Shown here: positions 26,819 through 35,136 of the stretch, in pieces
Layout: every line of letters starts with the position of its first letter
Position numbering within the stretch: the first letter of the stretch is position 1
From: a virus
DNA length: 48,646 nt
Virus record (IMG/VR): IMGVR_UViG_3300008448_000144
Location: 1 to 48,646 of that record
Reading direction: 5' to 3' (one strand)
Translations under genes and position numbers: made by a program
Notes under the pieces: generated by a model
What the model saw: only the letters and a program-made list of their open reading frames with translations
What the model was told of the DNA's origin: nothing
The model's database searches: none

Positions 26819-29243
26819 GCTCAAATCCAGCTAGGTCAAATCCATCAAGGGTGTCCTCATTTGACTCAAAGTCGACTGGTGGCAAATTGTTTTTTCTTTG
26901 CTCAATCAACTTAGACTGCTGAGTGTTTTGAAGAGAAACTCGCTTATCTTTAGCTTCTTCTTTCATCTTCTCTTTCTCAGTAACAACCTGTGACTCAAGA
27001 CCCTTCAACTGCATATTCATCTGGAACTCTTGCTGCATTAAGCTCAACTTAATACGTGCTTCTTGCTCCATTGTTTGAATTGCAAACATTGACTCGGCCT
27101 CTTTGATTTGAATCTTAGACTGGGTATCCGCCTGGATCTGTTGCATCTTAGCCTCGGCTGCTGCCTGTGTAGCTGCGATGTTAGAGTCAGACTGGAACTT
27201 AGACATCATCTGCTGCTTTTCTAGGTCTTTCTTCTCCTTGTCCTTACGCTTAACCTTCAACAACTGATTAGCAAGCTTCAAGTTCTTGATCTCGCGGATA
27301 TCGATTGCATCTTCCAATGCGATCTGGTCCCTACTCAATGCCATCTGAATATTAGCCTCAAGCTGTTGCTTTTCTTCTTCGTCTGGAGAAACCTCGATGA
27401 AGATACCAAAGTTGTGCAAGTAAAGCTCCTTGATGCTGTCAAGGATCTGGATGTTGTACTTACCGATCTGATTTGCAAACTCGTCTCTGAAGTCAGCGTA
27501 CTCCAAGATGTCAGAGATACGGCAAGACAAAGCCTCAGACAGTCTGCGTGTGATAAAGATACCACCGTCTAGAATGTGCCTTGTGGCAGTATTTGAGTTA
27601 GCTGCAGCGAGCTTCTGTACGCCAACCAAAGCGTCTGAGCTAGGCATAGACCCATCTCGTGCTTCGTTAAGCCCTGTAACGTCACGCAGCATGCTCATGT
27701 ATTGGTTGTATGCTGCGATCAGACTAGATATTTTTCCTTGTGCGGCGCTAGAGTTTAATTCTTGGATTGGAACGCGTGCATTGTTGAACTCGCCGTCCTG
27801 TGTGTAGCTTCTTCCGATTACACTACCAGTCTGGAAGTACATGCGAAGAGCGTCCTCTGGGTTGTATGCGGCACCATTGCCCAAGTCAACCTCGTTAAGT
27901 CCGTCTGCATCGATGAATACACCGTCTGGAACCATCTTAGACAACACCTGCTGTAACTTAAGGTGTGTCATCTGGATCAAGTCAGCGAACGCTGTCATGC
28001 GTCGGCCCAAAGACTCAATGGCTCCCTTGTACATACGAGGGGCAACCATCACGTAGTTTGAGTACGCATACTGTGACGCAGACTTTGGTCTGGCCATGTT
28101 CTTAGACATCTCCCACTTGATCAACTTGTTTGATCCGAGAACCATGATGCCCTCGTACCAAACATCGATACGCTTCTCTACCTTCTCAAATCTTTCTTCG
28201 GTTTGATCAGCTGGAGGATTAAATCCTTCGTCCTTACGGATTACACGCTCTCCACCATTTTCAAGAAACTTCTTCTTGTATACAAATGTCTTGTCAGTTT
28301 TATAATTAAAGTACAACAGGGTAACCACGTCCTTGTCGAACAGGTCATTTCTGTATGTACGCATAACGCCATAGTAGTCCCACCATGCAGTGCCCAACTG
28401 AGAAATCTCTTCAAGCTCTTCTTTGGTAATGTCCGGCTTGATCTTAATCAGCTCGGTGATCGGAACCTGCTTTACCTCTCCCCAGTAGAATACGTCGTCA
28501 AAATAGGGTGACTCGGTGTAGCTGTATACCACGTTGGCGGGATCGACATACTCAACCTTAACTCCAGATCCTGGATAGAATGAATGTTTGACACCACCGA
28601 TACCCAATGTGGTAAGGTCGTAATCGACACGCTTTTTAGTGTCTGCATAGTTATTTTGTTCAAGTAGGGTGTTAATTGCTTCTTCCTCGGCAATCTCAAT
28701 GCTTGGCTTATACTTCAGCTGCATGTAGAGCTGCAACTCCTCGTCGTTTGACGGAAGATCTTCTACATTTGTATTGAAAGCGTCAACGCCAAACTGCTCC
28801 TTTGTCTGCAACAAAAAGTCCTTAGCGACCATGTCGCCCTCAATCATGTCTTGGAACTGATTGCGCTTCTCAGCGGCCATCGCATCTTGAGCGACTGCCT
28901 TTACAGAGAAATTACGGTCTGCCATACCATTAACAACGATGTCAATGAACTTGGGCATGATTGGAACTGGCGTCCAAGAGAGGTTAAGGTACGACAAGTC
29001 GCCATCGAATGACATCTCCTTCTTGTACTTCTCAACAGACTGTTCACCACGTGCGTACAATCGCAGACGATGGAACTCAATCCACTGGTTGTAGAACCTG
29101 CACGAGCCAGCGTCCTTACGGAACCACTCTGACTGGACAGCAAGTCCAACCTGTAGGCCAAACTCTTTAGATGCCTTTTGTGCATCTGTGGCCAACTGAC
29201 TTGGGAACGTCGTTGGATTGATTACTATTTTCGGATCTGTCAT
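26811..29243 (-). CDS. Portal protein (810 aa)
   Basis: The portal forms the dodecameric DNA gateway at one capsid vertex. The N-terminal block (SEWFRKDAGSCRFYNQWIEFHRLRLYARGEQS, then LSWTPVPIMPKFIDIVVNGMADR) matches recalled crAss-like portals. The middle is the usual wing/stem/crown mix, with the stem likely around NSSAAQGKISSLIAAYNQYMSML and the helices after it. The last 130 residues are a Gln/Ala/Lys-rich coiled coil (MMSKFQSDSNIAATQAAAEA). It starts one base over the terminase stop (TAATG) and ends in a terminator hairpin. Size, order and motifs agree; confidence is high. Confidence 0.9.
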   Translation of the reverse strand: MTDPKIVINPTTFPSQLATDAQKASKEFGLQVGLAVQSEWFRKDAGSCRFYNQWIEFHRLRLYARGEQSVEKYKKEMSFDGDLSYLNLSWTPVPIMPKFIDIVVNGMADRNFSVKAVAQDAMAAEKRNQFQDMIEGDMVAKDFLLQTKEQFGVDAFNTNVEDLPSNDEELQLYMQLKYKPSIEIAEEEAINTLLEQNNYADTKKRVDYDLTTLGIGGVKHSFYPGSGVKVEYVDPANVVYSYTESPYFDDVFYWGEVKQVPITELIKIKPDITKEELEEISQLGTAWWDYYGVMRTYRNDLFDKDVVTLLYFNYKTDKTFVYKKKFLENGGERVIRKDEGFNPPADQTEERFEKVEKRIDVWYEGIMVLGSNKLIKWEMSKNMARPKSASQYAYSNYVMVAPRMYKGAIESLGRRMTAFADLIQMTHLKLQQVLSKMVPDGVFIDADGLNEVDLGNGAAYNPEDALRMYFQTGSVIGRSYTQDGEFNNARVPIQELNSSAAQGKISSLIAAYNQYMSMLRDVTGLNEARDGSMPSSDALVGVQKLAAANSNTATRHILDGGIFITRRLSEALSCRISDILEYADFRDEFANQIGKYNIQILDSIKELYLHNFGIFIEVSPDEEEKQQLEANIQMALSRDQIALEDAIDIREIKNLKLANQLLKVKRKDKEKKDLEKQQMMSKFQSDSNIAATQAAAEAKMQQIQADTQSKIQIKEAESMFAIQTMEQEARIKLSLMQQEFQMNMQLKGLESQVVTEKEKMKEEAKDKRVSLQNTQQSKLIEQRKNNLPPVDFESNEDTLDGFDLAGFEPK

Positions 29244-31453
29244 TATCTTATGAGCTCACTCTGCGAGCCTTTATTGTCGTATTGTGCAAATTTAAGGCTT
29301 ATTTTTGACTTCTTTACCTCTGGAACATATAAATGTCTTTGAGTTGCCATGATGGCAAGACCGGAGCTAATAGATGCGTCATGCTTTGTACGATTGTTTA
29401 TGTCAAAGCGTGCCCAGTCCTCAAGAGTTCTAATGAATGGCATGATCCCCATCTCGTCTGACGGACGGTATGTTCCCTCAAAATCAATGCCCACATACTT
29501 CTCGATGTAGCTCTCGATAGCAGCAGCGTGTGCCTGCTTTACGTCCTCAGACGTGTTCGGTATTCCGCCTATCTCTATCTCGGTCTTAGACAACTTAGAT
29601 ATGTGCTTGTCTGGCCGGTTCATCGCAAATGCACGATAACCTCTATTCTTGAAGTGGTACAAAAGTCTTGGCTTGTTGTTCTCGACCAAGATTGGCATAC
29701 CATAAAACACACACGCCATCAGTACGTCCTCGAAGAATATCTCTGCCGTCTGTGGTCTTGCGATGTACTCCAAGAAGAACTCATTGGTTGGCCCTTCGTC
29801 CATGTGATACTTCGTCAATCCGTGTAGCGATCCGTTAGAACCACCACCACCTACGGCACCAGAGATGTCATACGGGTCACACCCAAAGCATCCCATGTGT
29901 TCATTTCCTGGCTTGAATTTCCCATTTACACGCAGCACCTTGTTTCTTTTATTGGCATCCGGTATCCATGACACCAAGAAACGCCCGGTTCTATCCGGTG
30001 TCCAAACCACCTCAGAGTCCTTGATACCATCTTTCCAGTGGAACGACCCACGAGTGATGGACTGGATACCCACCATAGAGTCGTTGTAGTCTATCTGCTG
30101 GTAGATCTTGGTAAGGTTGAACAATGAAGACTTAGACTCGTCCCTAAATGCGTGCGACTCTGTGCGTGGAAACTGACGATAGAATTCGTTCAACGCATCT
30201 GCATCGCCCTTTAAAGCTGCAACTTCGTTGTCCCAGTAGTCAATAACACTCTGGTATATGTATCCACCGTCAATCCCTTTTACTGGAGTCTCTGGCTTCT
30301 CAAGCACTGGCCATCCATGCTCATCGATAAATCCTTCAAAGTTCCACTCCATTGGAATAAACAAAGAGTAAAGACCGCTCTTGGTCTGTCCATTATTACT
30401 TCTCTTCTTTGGGTCCGAGTCGTAGTACAAGTCCTTGAATCCAGAACCACCTTTGTCAAGTGCGTTAGACGTAGAGCCCATCATACACTTTCCGATAATC
30501 CTAGAACCAAGACGAAGACATGTCTTTGTTACGCGCCAGTTGTTCTCAATATTATTTGGTGGCAACCACTTACCACTTTCGTCATGGATAAGCAATTTCA
30601 ACTTTTCACCGTCATAGCTGTTGTCAGCCGTATTCTTCCAGTCGATAGACGTGTCAAGACCCTCGATGTCCTCATCGTTCTTGTCCATGTTCTTCCGCGT
30701 GATCTTCGACGCAGGAACACGGTATCCAAGCTCTGTCTTTGGCTTGTCCATACCATCTTGAACCGGCTTGAAGAAGAACGGGTAGTTGCTAGATATTGGC
30801 ACTACCTTGTCAGTGAACATGATCTTGGCATCGTTACCGGTCTTTGATAGAATACCAAGTCTTGCGTTCTTTGATATCGTTGCCGTATTTACCAATTCTG
30901 CCGAACTCATAAACGAGAATCCAGAACGACGGTTCTTCAAGTAGCACATCCCAAAGCAGCGAGTGTCAGCCTTACAAGCCTCCCAGAAGATAAAGAAGAT
31001 CCTGTTAGACTCACGAAACTCTGGAAGACCGATATCAATCTTGGTCCACTGCAAGTACATGTAGTGGGTTCCGGTAATGTACGTCTTCTGCTTTTTATTC
31101 ATGAACCAGAATCCATTCTCACGCCTGTCAAACTCAGTCTCGATGTAGTCAATCCACTTTGTCTTAAACTGGTTGTCATACTTGTTCCAGTCGAACATGC
31201 TCTTAATCTTTGCAAGCTCTTTTGGGTACTCCTGTGGCTGCCACTTGGCACCCCTGTCTTCTATGTTTGACGGCTTTGGAAGAGCTATCCTTAGACCATT
31301 CACCTCGTAGATCGGACCAATAGTTCCGTCCTTAGATATGACAACAAAGTCGTATTGCGGATCGTATCCGTATTTCCACGACTTCTCTGCGTTCTTCTTG
31401 CTGAGAACGTCCGGCTTTACTACCTCCTTGAGGACTTGATACAGTTTTGTCAT
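29243..31453 (-). CDS. terL: Terminase large subunit
   Basis: The packaging motor ATPase-nuclease. Motifs in order: a deviant Walker A KNRRSGFS at 173-180, Walker B LLIHDE with D291/E292, a coupling motif GSTSN at 326-330, then the RNase H-like nuclease with D526 (GCDPYD), E591 (LVENN) and D692 (KHDAS). The N-terminus SWKYGYDPQYDFVVISKDGTIG and the 736-residue length are as in the crAss-like and related marine terminases I recall. It overlaps the small upstream gene by ATGA and the portal by TAATG, so all three are coupled. A headful mechanism cannot be decided from this sequence. Confidence 0.93.
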   Translation of the reverse strand: MTKLYQVLKEVVKPDVLSKKNAEKSWKYGYDPQYDFVVISKDGTIGPIYEVNGLRIALPKPSNIEDRGAKWQPQEYPKELAKIKSMFDWNKYDNQFKTKWIDYIETEFDRRENGFWFMNKKQKTYITGTHYMYLQWTKIDIGLPEFRESNRIFFIFWEACKADTRCFGMCYLKNRRSGFSFMSSAELVNTATISKNARLGILSKTGNDAKIMFTDKVVPISSNYPFFFKPVQDGMDKPKTELGYRVPASKITRKNMDKNDEDIEGLDTSIDWKNTADNSYDGEKLKLLIHDESGKWLPPNNIENNWRVTKTCLRLGSRIIGKCMMGSTSNALDKGGSGFKDLYYDSDPKKRSNNGQTKSGLYSLFIPMEWNFEGFIDEHGWPVLEKPETPVKGIDGGYIYQSVIDYWDNEVAALKGDADALNEFYRQFPRTESHAFRDESKSSLFNLTKIYQQIDYNDSMVGIQSITRGSFHWKDGIKDSEVVWTPDRTGRFLVSWIPDANKRNKVLRVNGKFKPGNEHMGCFGCDPYDISGAVGGGGSNGSLHGLTKYHMDEGPTNEFFLEYIARPQTAEIFFEDVLMACVFYGMPILVENNKPRLLYHFKNRGYRAFAMNRPDKHISKLSKTEIEIGGIPNTSEDVKQAHAAAIESYIEKYVGIDFEGTYRPSDEMGIMPFIRTLEDWARFDINNRTKHDASISSGLAIMATQRHLYVPEVKKSKISLKFAQYDNKGSQSELIR

Positions 31454-31737
31454 TTAGAGAACCTTTCAGCAAACCCCTTTTTAGTCTCTACAGATGCAGG
31501 TGTGGCCTTCTCCTCTGGAGCTTCTAGCATATTCTTCTCCTCTTGGATCCTCTTTAAGATGTCAAATGCGTCCATAATGGCCAGCTTTTTAGTAGCCGCT
31601 GCGTTCTTCAGCTTGTCCGCAGACAGGTCCGTTTCGGAGTTGTTGTTTAGAATAGGTTCCTTGGCCACAGAGATAAGCTCATGAATAGCCTTCTCTGCCG
31701 CCTCGATGATCTTTTCTTTGAATTCTTTCTCCGTCAT
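31450..31737 (-). CDS. Packaging-associated small protein, possible small terminase (95 aa)
   Basis: The ATG at 31737 is chosen because it overlaps the preceding stop as ATGA. The product is helical, with the conserved-looking block DLSADKLKNAAATKKLAIMDAFDILKRIQEEKN at about residues 37-69 and a Lys-containing disordered C-terminus. A protein with this block precedes the large terminase in related phages. The place suggests a small terminase or a motor accessory protein, but no helix-turn-helix is evident, so that remains inference. It overlaps terL by four bases. Confidence 0.65.
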   Translation of the reverse strand: MTEKEFKEKIIEAAEKAIHELISVAKEPILNNNSETDLSADKLKNAAATKKLAIMDAFDILKRIQEEKNMLEAPEEKATPASVETKKGFAERFSK

Positions 31738-32291
31738 AACGCTACGCATATGTTTTTGCTAAACATTCTGTACAGCTTCTCTCCGTCAACAATGAACGCG
31801 TACTCGCTCTCTGGCTGGAAGCTAACCATGTCTCCATCCTTTAGGCCCTTTGAGTACAAGTACTCGTTTCCGTACTTTAGAACTCCTATCAGTGGCTGCT
31901 CTCTATCTGGATCCACAAGAACGCTCTCCTGCAAGTTGTCAATTGGCTTTACCATGCAGTAAGGATGTGGAGCTTTCCACTGCCCGTCGTGCTTGTACAG
32001 AAAGTACTGGTCATCGTCAATCAAGAATGTTTTGTCTCTAAAGTGTGATGGCCCGTATACCTCTTTGCCACGCATGTCGAAGTACTTACGAAATACGTTG
32101 TGGTGAACCATCAGTGTGTCACCAGGAACAATCTCCCCAGTGTATCCAATCGGAGTGGCGATGACCGTGGCAAACCTATTGGTTACCGTGTGGTCCTCCT
32201 TTGAGGCGCTCAGTACGAGGCCGTAATCCGTTGTGTTGTCGTAAAGCTTGTCGCCAACAGGCTCTACAACAAAGTAGAGCGGTGATTTCAT
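31734..32291 (-). CDS. Tandem GroES-like barrel protein (185 aa)
   Basis: Two GroES-like halves appear in one chain. Residues about 4-95 (YFVVEPVGDKLYDN, ATVIATPIGYTGEIVPGDTLMVHHN) and about 108-185 (YCMVKPIDN, IGVLKYGN, GLKDGDMVSFQPESEYAFIVDGEKLYRMFSKNI) each show the order of GroES: opening V-x-P strand, G-x-V turn, then V-x-x-GD-x-V and a closing strand pair. Double barrels are known in plastid Cpn20. Neither half has an obvious glycine-rich mobile loop ending in a hydrophobic triad, so chaperonin capping is uncertain. It precedes the terminase genes with an ATGA overlap, while the phage also encodes GroEL and GroES elsewhere. It could also be a structural barrel. Confidence 0.6.
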   Translation of the reverse strand: MKSPLYFVVEPVGDKLYDNTTDYGLVLSASKEDHTVTNRFATVIATPIGYTGEIVPGDTLMVHHNVFRKYFDMRGKEVYGPSHFRDKTFLIDDDQYFLYKHDGQWKAPHPYCMVKPIDNLQESVLVDPDREQPLIGVLKYGNEYLYSKGLKDGDMVSFQPESEYAFIVDGEKLYRMFSKNICVAL

Positions 32292-32296
32292 TTTAT

Positions 32297-32515
32297 TTAA
32301 AAGTCGATGTCGTATTCAATAGAAATTGGCATGTTGCTATTGAAAGACTTCCAAAGCAACACACCAGAAGAGTTCTTGATCCATATCTCTATAGACCCTC
32401 CCTCGCGCATGATAATAAGGTCGACCTTGTACTCACCACGCAGAACTTCCTGTCCATGAAGATAGTTCATGGCGTTCTTGTAGTCTGACCCTATTGATAC
32501 CTTGCGTATAATCAT
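32297..32515 (-). CDS. Conserved small phage protein (72 aa)
   Basis: The start MIIRKVSIGSDYKNAMNYLHGQEVL is set by the ATGA overlap with the preceding stop; a longer upstream reading would run through that gene. The product has a basic amphipathic start and then a beta-rich region (KVDLIIMREGGSIEIWIKNS, LLWKSFNSNMPISIEYDIDF). I recognise the YKNAMNYxxGQ and NMPISIEY pattern as a recurrent short phage protein near terminase genes, of unknown function. It is cytoplasmic by composition, in an operon of similarly small genes. Confidence 0.7.
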   Translation of the reverse strand: MIIRKVSIGSDYKNAMNYLHGQEVLRGEYKVDLIIMREGGSIEIWIKNSSGVLLWKSFNSNMPISIEYDIDF

Positions 32516-32772
32516 AATGCAAACCAGCCAGTTGACTTGTACTGGTACAAGCCCTCTGTAGCGTCTGTTTGGTACACAACCATACCAACGGTAGCTGTCA
32601 ATGCCAATCGTTGAGCCTGTGTATACTGTGGAGCTCCAGACAACCAAGTGAAGTCTGCAACTGCATCTACAGTTGTGTTCTTGGTAGATCCACCCGCTGG
32701 GGTGTCAGACATCAAAAGTTTTTCGCTGCCAACCAAGGCAGTATCTGTAGCGTAGTTATTAATGTTGCCCAT
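32512..32772 (-). CDS. Small fibre/tail-tip-like protein (86 aa)
   Basis: The product begins MGNINNYATDTALVGSEKLLMSDT and ends VGMVVYQTDATEGLYQYKSTGWFAL. This N-terminal sequence and the VYQTD..G.YQYKS.GW ending recur in small phage structural proteins and in the ends of tail-fibre modules, where the ending packs as a beta hairpin. No signal or membrane segment. It overlaps both neighbours (14 bases and ATGA). It is probably a minor virion protein, though this has only sequence-pattern support. Confidence 0.65.
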   Translation of the reverse strand: MGNINNYATDTALVGSEKLLMSDTPAGGSTKNTTVDAVADFTWLSGAPQYTQAQRLALTATVGMVVYQTDATEGLYQYKSTGWFAL

Positions 32773-33007
32773 CTTTTATTTCTCCTGTGCTTAAGTCAAT
32801 AGACACGTCTCCGTACTTCTCGTATAGCTCTGACTGGAACTTGCCCAACTCGTCAGCTGCTACTTCGATTTCAAACAGAGCGCTCTGTTTCTTTTGTTTC
32901 AATCTTGACATAGAAACTTCCATGTCTGCAATGTCCTCTTTCAAAGACCTAACCTTTGTGCTAAGTCCCTTAAGAGTTTCTAGTTCTGTAGATTCAAGTG
33001 ATTTCAT
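32759..33007 (-). CDS. Small coiled-coil protein (82 aa)
   Basis: Residues 1-62 are a continuous coiled coil (LSTKVRSLKEDIADMEVSMSRL, then FEIEVAADELGKFQSEL) followed by EKYGDVSIDLSTGEI. A coil ending in ExYGxxxIDxxTGEI is a pattern I have seen in many small phage proteins whose role is unknown. It may form a trimeric or dimeric spacer in the virion or a lysis/regulatory complex. The start overlaps the lipoprotein stop (ATGA), and the 3' end overlaps the next gene by 14 bases. Confidence 0.68.
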   Translation of the reverse strand: MKSLESTELETLKGLSTKVRSLKEDIADMEVSMSRLKQKKQSALFEIEVAADELGKFQSELYEKYGDVSIDLSTGEIKDGQH

Positions 33008-33414
33008 TTTGATACAAATCTAATGATAATAATTAACAATAACAATGTACCAAGGCCAACTGCTAAAGATTTCCAAAATGGATCGTTCTTGTAAGATACT
33101 GTTGGCGGCAACTTGAACGGGATCTTTGTGGTAATTCTCACCGTGTCTGACTTACACTTAGTGTAAACTTTAATGACATTGTCCCTTCTAATTACCTGCG
33201 TGTACACAAAGCTGTCCTCAATGGTTACGGTGTCGTAGCAGGTAGTAACAAAACTATCTGTAAGGACTTTCTCTTTGACGATTACCTGCGTGTCATGAAC
33301 AAGCACGGTATCGCCACCCTTCAGCAGTGACGGGTCTTTTTTAATTGCACGCTTAAGGTGCCAAGTAGCACTGCATGACGTTAAAAGAAGGATGGCGACA
33401 ACGTATTTGATCAT
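33004..33414 (-). CDS. Lipoprotein with C-terminal membrane anchor, candidate unimolecular spanin (136 aa)
   Basis: The N-terminus is a lipoprotein signal with lipobox LTSC, giving C14 as the lipidated residue. Residues about 15-115 are beta-rich with Thr/Val/Asp repeats (DTVLVHDTQVIV, YDTVTIEDSFVYTQV), and residues about 115-133 are a transmembrane helix (LAVGLGTLLLLIIIIRFV) ending RFVSK. An outer-membrane lipid anchor plus an inner-membrane C-terminal helix in about 130 residues is the build of unimolecular spanins such as T1 gp11, which fuse the two membranes at lysis. It overlaps its neighbours by one to four bases. The spanin role is inferred from topology. Confidence 0.7.
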   Translation of the reverse strand: MIKYVVAILLLTSCSATWHLKRAIKKDPSLLKGGDTVLVHDTQVIVKEKVLTDSFVTTCYDTVTIEDSFVYTQVIRRDNVIKVYTKCKSDTVRITTKIPFKLPPTVSYKNDPFWKSLAVGLGTLLLLIIIIRFVSK

Positions 33415-33563
33415 TACTTTTTCTTTTTCATCTTAGAGAACATCATCTTCTCTTTGGCTTCTACTTTCTTTCCCTCTTTCTTTTCGTGCTTCATTTCAGC
33501 CTTCTTAGAGGTGTACTTTTCCATTCCTCCGTACTCGGAGATTTTTTTTATAGCTTTTTTCAT
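33414..33563 (-). CDS. Lys-rich small protein (49 aa)
   Basis: Read by hand: ATG 33563 to TAA sharing one base with the next start. The product begins MKKAIKKISEYGGMEKY and is about one third lysine with alternating Glu, ending KMKKKK. Such short, basic, strongly helical proteins are scattered through this operon and may bind nucleic acid or host polyanions. No homology is recognised. Tight packing between two well-supported genes and one-base stop/start overlap support it as real. Confidence 0.6.
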   Translation of the reverse strand: MKKAIKKISEYGGMEKYTSKKAEMKHEKKEGKKVEAKEKMMFSKMKKKK

Positions 33564-33567
33564 AGTA

Positions 33568-33882
33568 TCAACTCCCTTTTACCCACTTCTTGCTTGGGGA
33601 TGCAGTCTTACTTGGGCTCCACTTTACTTTGTCGGCCCAGTAAGCAGCAGACATTTTTCCTTTTGAAATGTTTTTTGCGTGACGAGACTTAAACGCCTCA
33701 CGCTGGCCAACTGTCTGGTTTGTCTTCACACCCTGTTGCCCAAATCTGATCGTCTTAATCTTGTCGCCTTCTTTAGCAACAACAATGTGAGACTTGCTTG
33801 GATGTCCAGGTGTTCTCTTTGGCTTATTAAATCCCTGTACTCCAGCCCTTTCGAGTCTACTGTCCTTCATCTTTTTTGGCAA
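33568..33882 (-). CDS. Conserved basic phage protein, KTIRFGQQGV family (104 aa)
   Basis: The sequence MPKKMKDSRLERAGVQGFNK, SHIVVAKEGDKIKTIRFGQQGV, EAFKSRHAKNI and GKMSAAYWADKVKWSPS is one I recognise as a widespread small basic phage protein of unknown function, found in marine phages as well as Bacteroidota phages. It has no cysteine or membrane segment. Its start overlaps the end of the membrane protein gene. The strong basic charge and conserved aromatic end suggest nucleic-acid or virion binding, but no role is established. Confidence 0.78.
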   Translation of the reverse strand: MPKKMKDSRLERAGVQGFNKPKRTPGHPSKSHIVVAKEGDKIKTIRFGQQGVKTNQTVGQREAFKSRHAKNISKGKMSAAYWADKVKWSPSKTASPSKKWVKGS

Positions 33883-34087
33883 ATTTGTCGATGCTTGTAA
33901 AGCCTAAACATGCGATAACAACAAACTCAACCGCAGATACTAGATCCTTGCTAGGTGCAATATCTTCTGGGCTCAAACTGTTGTGTGCCATTGTCGCAAA
34001 CAAAACTAAAGCACCAACGATTCCAACGACACGCTTAGAAGATATTTCTCCCTTGTCGCCCTTGAACATTTCCATTAACTTTTTCAT
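33857..34087 (-). CDS. Two-helix membrane protein, holin candidate (76 aa)
   Basis: ATG 34087 is chosen because a -7 element lies four bases upstream; a longer ORF would place it in coding sequence. The product has a charged N-terminus (MKKLMEMFKGDKGEISSKR), transmembrane helix one at about 20-35 (VVGIVGALVLFATMAH), a short loop SLSPEDIAPSKD, helix two at about 49-64, and a basic tail. Two helices with both ends charged fit a class II-like holin topology, and I recall SSKRVVGIVG..IAPS in phage holin-like proteins. The alternative is a superinfection-exclusion protein. Confidence 0.65.
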   Translation of the reverse strand: MKKLMEMFKGDKGEISSKRVVGIVGALVLFATMAHNSLSPEDIAPSKDLVSAVEFVVIACLGFTSIDKFAKKDEGQ

Positions 34088-34091
34088 TGTG

Positions 34092-34100
34092 GCAAATTTA
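34092..34100 (-). promoter_or_regulatory. -7 element TAAATTTGC for the holin candidate
   Basis: TAAATTTGC ends four bases before ATG 34087 and begins one base after the preceding gene's stop codon (TGA). Confidence 0.65.
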
Positions 34101-34101
34101 C

Positions 34102-34794
34102 TCAATAAATACGATACAGATTGAATATCTCCGTACCTATCGAGTTTAGCACGTTTGCAGATCCCCACTGAGCAGTTACCGCTAACGTGTTAGCCACTGT
34201 AGTATCAAAAGTAGTATTATTCAACGCAAAGAAACCTACGCTCTCAGGAGTATTGTTAGAATTTTTGTTGTACGAAAACCTTCCAGACGTCGCAATTTGT
34301 GCAACACCTGCTGCACCAATAGCCCTTATCGTAAAGTTCACAAACATTTCCCAGTTTTTATTGGTCGTAGCATTGAGAGTAATTATCCCCGTGTCTGCCA
34401 ATACTTGTCCGTCAGAGTAGCAATGTATGTGTATTGTCTCGTTGTTTACACAAGACATGGTTCCAGAAAAGTATGCAATGAAAGAATCCCCAACTTGAAA
34501 CCCATTTGCTGGAACGCTAAGAGTTCCAACCCCTCCATTAATCAAGCTTCCTGGAACTGTAGTGCCTGTAATTGGTATACTTGCCGCAGTCTGTGCATAC
34601 AGCCCTCCAGCATGCAGCATTGACACGTCTACGCCAACTGTTACGTCTCCAGTTCCAGACGATGGAGATACCGTTATGTATGTTCCAGCAATAATCTTGT
34701 CTACCTTGGGCAGTCTTATACGCTTGAGGATATAGTCTATTGACTTCTGTACGTCCTCTACGTACTGAGAAAACTTTACTGGATACCTAAACAT
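34102..34794 (-). CDS. Minor structural / fibre-like beta protein (230 aa)
   Basis: A helical anchor (FSQYVEDVQKSIDYILKRIRLPKV) is followed by AGTYITVSPSSGTGDVTVGVD, a short beta-spiral-like segment, and a C-terminal jelly-roll-type domain (about 75-230) with alternating hydrophobic strands and few charges. An anchor helix plus beta head is the build of head fibres and small tail fibres. No catalytic residues stand out. It begins on the last base of the preceding stop (TAATG). Assignment is by composition and fold pattern only. Confidence 0.6.
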   Translation of the reverse strand: MFRYPVKFSQYVEDVQKSIDYILKRIRLPKVDKIIAGTYITVSPSSGTGDVTVGVDVSMLHAGGLYAQTAASIPITGTTVPGSLINGGVGTLSVPANGFQVGDSFIAYFSGTMSCVNNETIHIHCYSDGQVLADTGIITLNATTNKNWEMFVNFTIRAIGAAGVAQIATSGRFSYNKNSNNTPESVGFFALNNTTFDTTVANTLAVTAQWGSANVLNSIGTEIFNLYRIY

Positions 34795-35057
34795 TACTTT
34801 TTGGTTGACTTGCCGTTTGAACCTTGGCGAGCTCGGTTCTTAGATTTATTCTCAAGGACTATCTTGCCGTCCTTGGTATGAGACAGATCCATAGACTTAC
34901 GCTTGCCATAGATGCCTCGCTCGCGTGCCTCTGCGTTTAGCTCAGCCCTGTATTTCCTACGCTCGGGGCTAGACTGGTATGCCTTCTCCTTAGAGTAGTC
35001 TCGGCCTGTTGCTTTATTGCTGCCAGGCCTAGTGTTTTTTCCTGTAATCTTTGCCAT
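34794..35057 (-). CDS. HNH-like small basic protein (87 aa)
   Basis: The basic protein keeps the skeleton of a small HNH-type nuclease found in podoviruses: SPERRKYRAELNAEARERGIYG, then DLSH with H60 followed by TKDGKIVLENKSKNR with N74-R75. In HNH enzymes the order is D-x-H..G...N-R; here the first metal-binding histidine is not obvious, so activity may be lost. It overlaps a 35-residue membrane peptide gene at its 5' end. It could be a structural DNA-binding protein rather than a nuclease. Confidence 0.6.
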   Translation of the reverse strand: MAKITGKNTRPGSNKATGRDYSKEKAYQSSPERRKYRAELNAEARERGIYGKRKSMDLSHTKDGKIVLENKSKNRARQGSNGKSTKK

Positions 35058-35136
35058 CCAAATACTCTCCTATGATGTATGAAATTCCAATCGTAAAGGT
35101 AAAGAATAAAAGCCCAAACAAGAATCCCTCCATCAT
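35029..35136 (-). CDS. 35-residue single-span membrane peptide
   Basis: Read by hand: MMEGFLFGLLFFTFTIGISY followed by IIGEYLDGKDYRKKH. Residues 4-22 form a strongly hydrophobic helix with an acidic flank and a basic C-terminal tail. The start overlaps the DUF5872-like stop by ATGA, and the last 29 bases overlap the HNH-like gene. The coding of a clean membrane helix exactly between two genes that otherwise leave a gap of about 75 bases is the evidence that it is real. It may be a lysis-regulating or exclusion peptide. Confidence 0.55.
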   Translation of the reverse strand: MMEGFLFGLLFFTFTIGISYIIGEYLDGKDYRKKH

